A stretch of DNA of 46,265 nt from Deltaproteobacteria bacterium (GTDB lineage: Bacteria > Myxococcota_A > UBA796 > UBA2385). Positions 41,772 through 46,265 of the stretch are shown here, one piece after another. Numbering within the stretch: position 1 is the first letter of the stretch; every line of letters begins with the position of its first letter. Under the pieces are notes generated by a model. The model saw nothing but the letters and a program-made list of their open reading frames with translations, made no database searches and was not told where the DNA came from. Both the position numbers and the translations under genes were made by a program. Location of the stretch: the NCBI GenBank assembly GCA_018401435.1, contig JAGYJW010000054.1, positions 1 to 46,265 of the forward strand. Direction: 5' to 3'.

Positions 41772-43107
41772 CCGCATCCTGATTGTGGACGACGAGGTGG
41801 TGCTGCGCAACAACCTGGTGCGCTTTCTGGAGCGCAGCGGCCACGAGGGCGAGGCCGTGGGCAGCGCCGAAGAGGCGCTGGTCGCAATGGCGCAGGCGGA
41901 CTTCGCCGTGGTGGTGACCGATCTCCGCATGCCGGGCATGGGCGGAGCGGCGCTGCTCAAGCGCATCGTCACCGAGAGGCCCGAGACCCTTGTATTGGTG
42001 ATGACCGCCTATGCGTCCATTGAGTCCGCGGTTGAGGCCCTGCGCGAGGGCGCCCAGGACTACCTGCTCAAGCCGTTGTCTCTGGAGGAGCTGAGCCGAA
42101 AGGTGCAGCGCCTGCTGCACTACCGGGGCCTGGAGCTGCGCAACCGACGGCTGCGCCTTGAGTTGCACCAGCAGCACGATGTTGCGGGGATGGTGGTCGA
42201 GTCCCCCGAGATGCAATCCGTGATGCGCCTGGTGGCCAAGGCCGCGGGGTCGCGCAGCGCCGTGCTGATCGAAGGCGAGAGTGGCACCGGCAAGGAGCTT
42301 GTGGCCCGCGCCCTGCACGACCAGTCGCCTTGGCGAGAAAAGGACTTCATCGCGGTCAACCTCGCAGCACAGCCCCGCGATCTGGTGGACGCGACCCTCT
42401 TCGGCCACGAGCGCGGGGCCTATACAGGCGCGTCCGGCAAGCGCGAAGGGGTCTTTCGGGCAGCAGGCGGCGGCACCGTCTTTCTGGACGAGCTGGCCGA
42501 GCTGCCGGCCGAGGTCCAGGTCAAGCTCCTGCGGGTCCTCGAGAACCGCGAGGTGATGCCCCTGGGGGCCGACCGACCGGTGCCGGTGGATTTCCGTCTG
42601 GTCGCCGCCACCAACAAGCCCCTTCACGCCGAGGTCGAAGCAGGGCGCTTTCGCCAGGACCTGCTCTACCGGGTGGAGGTGCTGCGCGTTGAGCTGCCCC
42701 CGCTGCGCGACCGTCCCGCCGACATCGCCCCGCTGGTGCAGCGCTTGCTGGCCCGCCATGCCGCAGCCCTGTCCCGGTCCTGCCCCCAGGTCAGCGGGGC
42801 GGCCATGCGGGCCCTTCAAGCCTATGCCTGGCCGGGCAATATTCGAGAGCTGTCCAATGTGTTGGAGCGCGCCGCGCTGCTTTGCGACGGCGACTGGGTC
42901 GAGCCCGCCCACCTGCCCTTCGCTGCCCAAGAGGGCGGCGCCGACACGGATCTCTTGCGAGAGGTCCTGGACCGCTGCGAGCGCGCCCATATTCAGCGCA
43001 CGCTTGCCCGTTGCAAGGGCGACAAGGTGCAGGCTGCCGACGCATTGGGGGTGCACCTCGCGACCCTTTACCGACGCATCGAGAAGCTTGGCATCCGCGC
43101 CGACTGA
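41764..43107 (+). CDS. NtrC-family sigma-54-dependent response regulator
   Basis: A 447-residue activator starting at GTG 41764, overlapping the kinase gene. The receiver domain has Asp53 (VVVTDLRMPGMGG) as phosphoacceptor and a Lys in YLLKPLS. The AAA+ domain has Walker A GESGTGKE, the sigma-54 contact loop GAYTGA (218-223; usual GAFTGA with the known Phe-to-Tyr change), Walker B GGTVFLDEL, and the arginine-finger region AGRFRQDLLYR. A Fis-type helix-turn-helix at the end (GDKVQAADALGVHLATLYRR) would bind the palindromes at 39534-39571. Likely role: activates both sigma-54 promoters of the locus when copper or silver is sensed. Confidence 0.95.
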   Translation: MSDRILIVDDEVVLRNNLVRFLERSGHEGEAVGSAEEALVAMAQADFAVVVTDLRMPGMGGAALLKRIVTERPETLVLVMTAYASIESAVEALREGAQDYLLKPLSLEELSRKVQRLLHYRGLELRNRRLRLELHQQHDVAGMVVESPEMQSVMRLVAKAAGSRSAVLIEGESGTGKELVARALHDQSPWREKDFIAVNLAAQPRDLVDATLFGHERGAYTGASGKREGVFRAAGGGTVFLDELAELPAEVQVKLLRVLENREVMPLGADRPVPVDFRLVAATNKPLHAEVEAGRFRQDLLYRVEVLRVELPPLRDRPADIAPLVQRLLARHAAALSRSCPQVSGAAMRALQAYAWPGNIRELSNVLERAALLCDGDWVEPAHLPFAAQEGGADTDLLREVLDRCERAHIQRTLARCKGDKVQAADALGVHLATLYRRIEKLGIRAD

Positions 43108-43145
43108 TGACCGAATCCCGAATCCTCAAAGCCGCGGAGCACCCA

Positions 43146-45557
<2,412 letters not shown>

Positions 45558-45623
45558 GCCGTCTGCGCCGGCTGCTGCGGCTGGACCCCTCGCGGTGTAG
45601 CATGAGCGCTTCGGAGGTCCCCC

Positions 45624-46265
45624 TTGCGCGCTTCTCTCCTGCTGATCGGCCTGCTGGCCGCCTGTTCGGACTACAACCTCAACGGCGAAAAGGACCCCGA
45701 GGGTGATCCCGACGACACGGGGTCGCCCACCGGCGACGATGGCAGCACGGATGGCGGCAACACCACCGCCGAAGAATGCAACGGCCAGGACGACGACGGC
45801 GACGGCGATGTGGACGAGGGCTTCCCCGATACCGACGGGGATGGCGACGCCGACTGCATCGACCAGGAGTGCACCCCCGAGGCCCCCCTGGCCCGCAGCG
45901 AGACCGACGCAAGCTGCGAGGGCGGCGCGGTGCTGGGCGATCCCCCCGTCAACCCGTGGAATCTGACCGTCGAATGGCACTGGAGCGGGGGCTATGTCTA
46001 CTCGACGCCGGTGGCTGGGGATCTCGATGGGGACGGCGATGTCGAGGTGGTCGTCAACCAGGGCACCTCGGGCTACTTCTCGGGTGGCCTGGTGGTGCTC
46101 AACGGCAGCACCGGCGCGGTGGAGCTGTCCATCCCCGGCACCGATCCCACCGGCGGCGTGGCCCTGGGCGACATCGACAACGACGGCTACGCCGACATCG
46201 TGACTTATGGGGAGGGCGGCAGCAGCATCCGCGCCTATACCCACACCGGCGCCTTGATGTGGCAA
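45624..46265 (+). CDS. Lipoprotein with MopE-like motif and FG-GAP/VCBS-like repeats (partial)
   Basis: The gene starts at TTG 45624 (GGAGG upstream) and runs off the right edge, with 214 codons seen. The signal LRASLLLIGLLAAC is a lipoprotein signal. An Asp/Gly-rich linker contains CNGQDDDGDGDVDEGFPDTD, the MopE-type putative metal-binding motif common in Myxococcota, with a further TDGDGDADC. The body shows integrin-alpha-like calcium-binding repeats: AGDLDGDGDVEVVV and LGDIDNDGYADIVTYG. Probably a surface-exposed beta-propeller lipoprotein. The 66 bp upstream of TTG hold no clear promoter. Confidence 0.85.
   Translation, partial: MRASLLLIGLLAACSDYNLNGEKDPEGDPDDTGSPTGDDGSTDGGNTTAEECNGQDDDGDGDVDEGFPDTDGDGDADCIDQECTPEAPLARSETDASCEGGAVLGDPPVNPWNLTVEWHWSGGYVYSTPVAGDLDGDGDVEVVVNQGTSGYFSGGLVVLNGSTGAVELSIPGTDPTGGVALGDIDNDGYADIVTYGEGGSSIRAYTHTGALMWQ

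Overview
The window is G+C-rich and densely coded. Lipoboxes are frequent, and secreted proteins carry Asp/Gly- or Ser/Gly-rich linkers. The last gene carries a MopE-like CNGQDDDGDGDVDEG motif. Together these suggest a myxobacterium or relative (Myxococcota, formerly Deltaproteobacteria). That assignment is inferred from style, since there is no rRNA or other taxonomic marker here, and no tRNA or CRISPR array was seen.

Layout. 1-5.2 kb: end of an unknown gene coupled to a cytochrome P450, then a leftward pair (TolB-like propeller lipoprotein; amidase lipoprotein with a C-terminal golvesin-like domain, frameshifted in its Ser/Gly linker) and a rightward metallo-beta-lactamase-fold hydrolase. 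5.2-13.7 kb: an insertion-sequence island. It holds an IS91-type transposase relic; an IS66-type transposase gene split by a second, complete IS66-family element (6261-8706, 8-bp target duplication); and an Lgt-like gene split by a third IS66-family element (10765-13235, another 8-bp duplication). In both cases, removing the element plus one duplication copy restores an open frame. 13.7-16.6 kb: a leftward three-gene set of unknown function whose first gene has its ribosome-binding site inside a hairpin, then a decayed Asp-rich lipoprotein and an IS3-type relic.

16.6-26.8 kb: a ceramidase-like lipoprotein, then a sugar/glycan cluster (RmlA-like nucleotidyltransferase, DegT-type aminotransferase, RmlB dehydratase, sulfotransferase, a frameshifted DegT-like protein, a FemAB/GNAT-like acyltransferase and two glycosyltransferase-like proteins). 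These could make and transfer a dTDP-amino sugar. 27-32 kb: a tail-collar protein, a lipoprotein and the housekeeping pair pheS-pheT.

32-45.6 kb: a copper/silver export locus. Leftward genes encode an outer-membrane factor (one-base frameshift near its end), a CusB-like adaptor, a CusA-like RND pump with the copper methionine triad, and a small metal-binding lipoprotein, joined by ATGA overlaps. Rightward genes encode a sensor kinase, an NtrC-type sigma-54 activator and a CopA-like P-type ATPase. The 249-bp divergent gap contains two outward sigma-54 (-24/-12) promoters and, between them, two 16-bp palindromes 22 bp apart that look like the activator's binding sites. This is the clearest regulatory circuit in the window. 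The window ends inside a lipoprotein with FG-GAP-like repeats.
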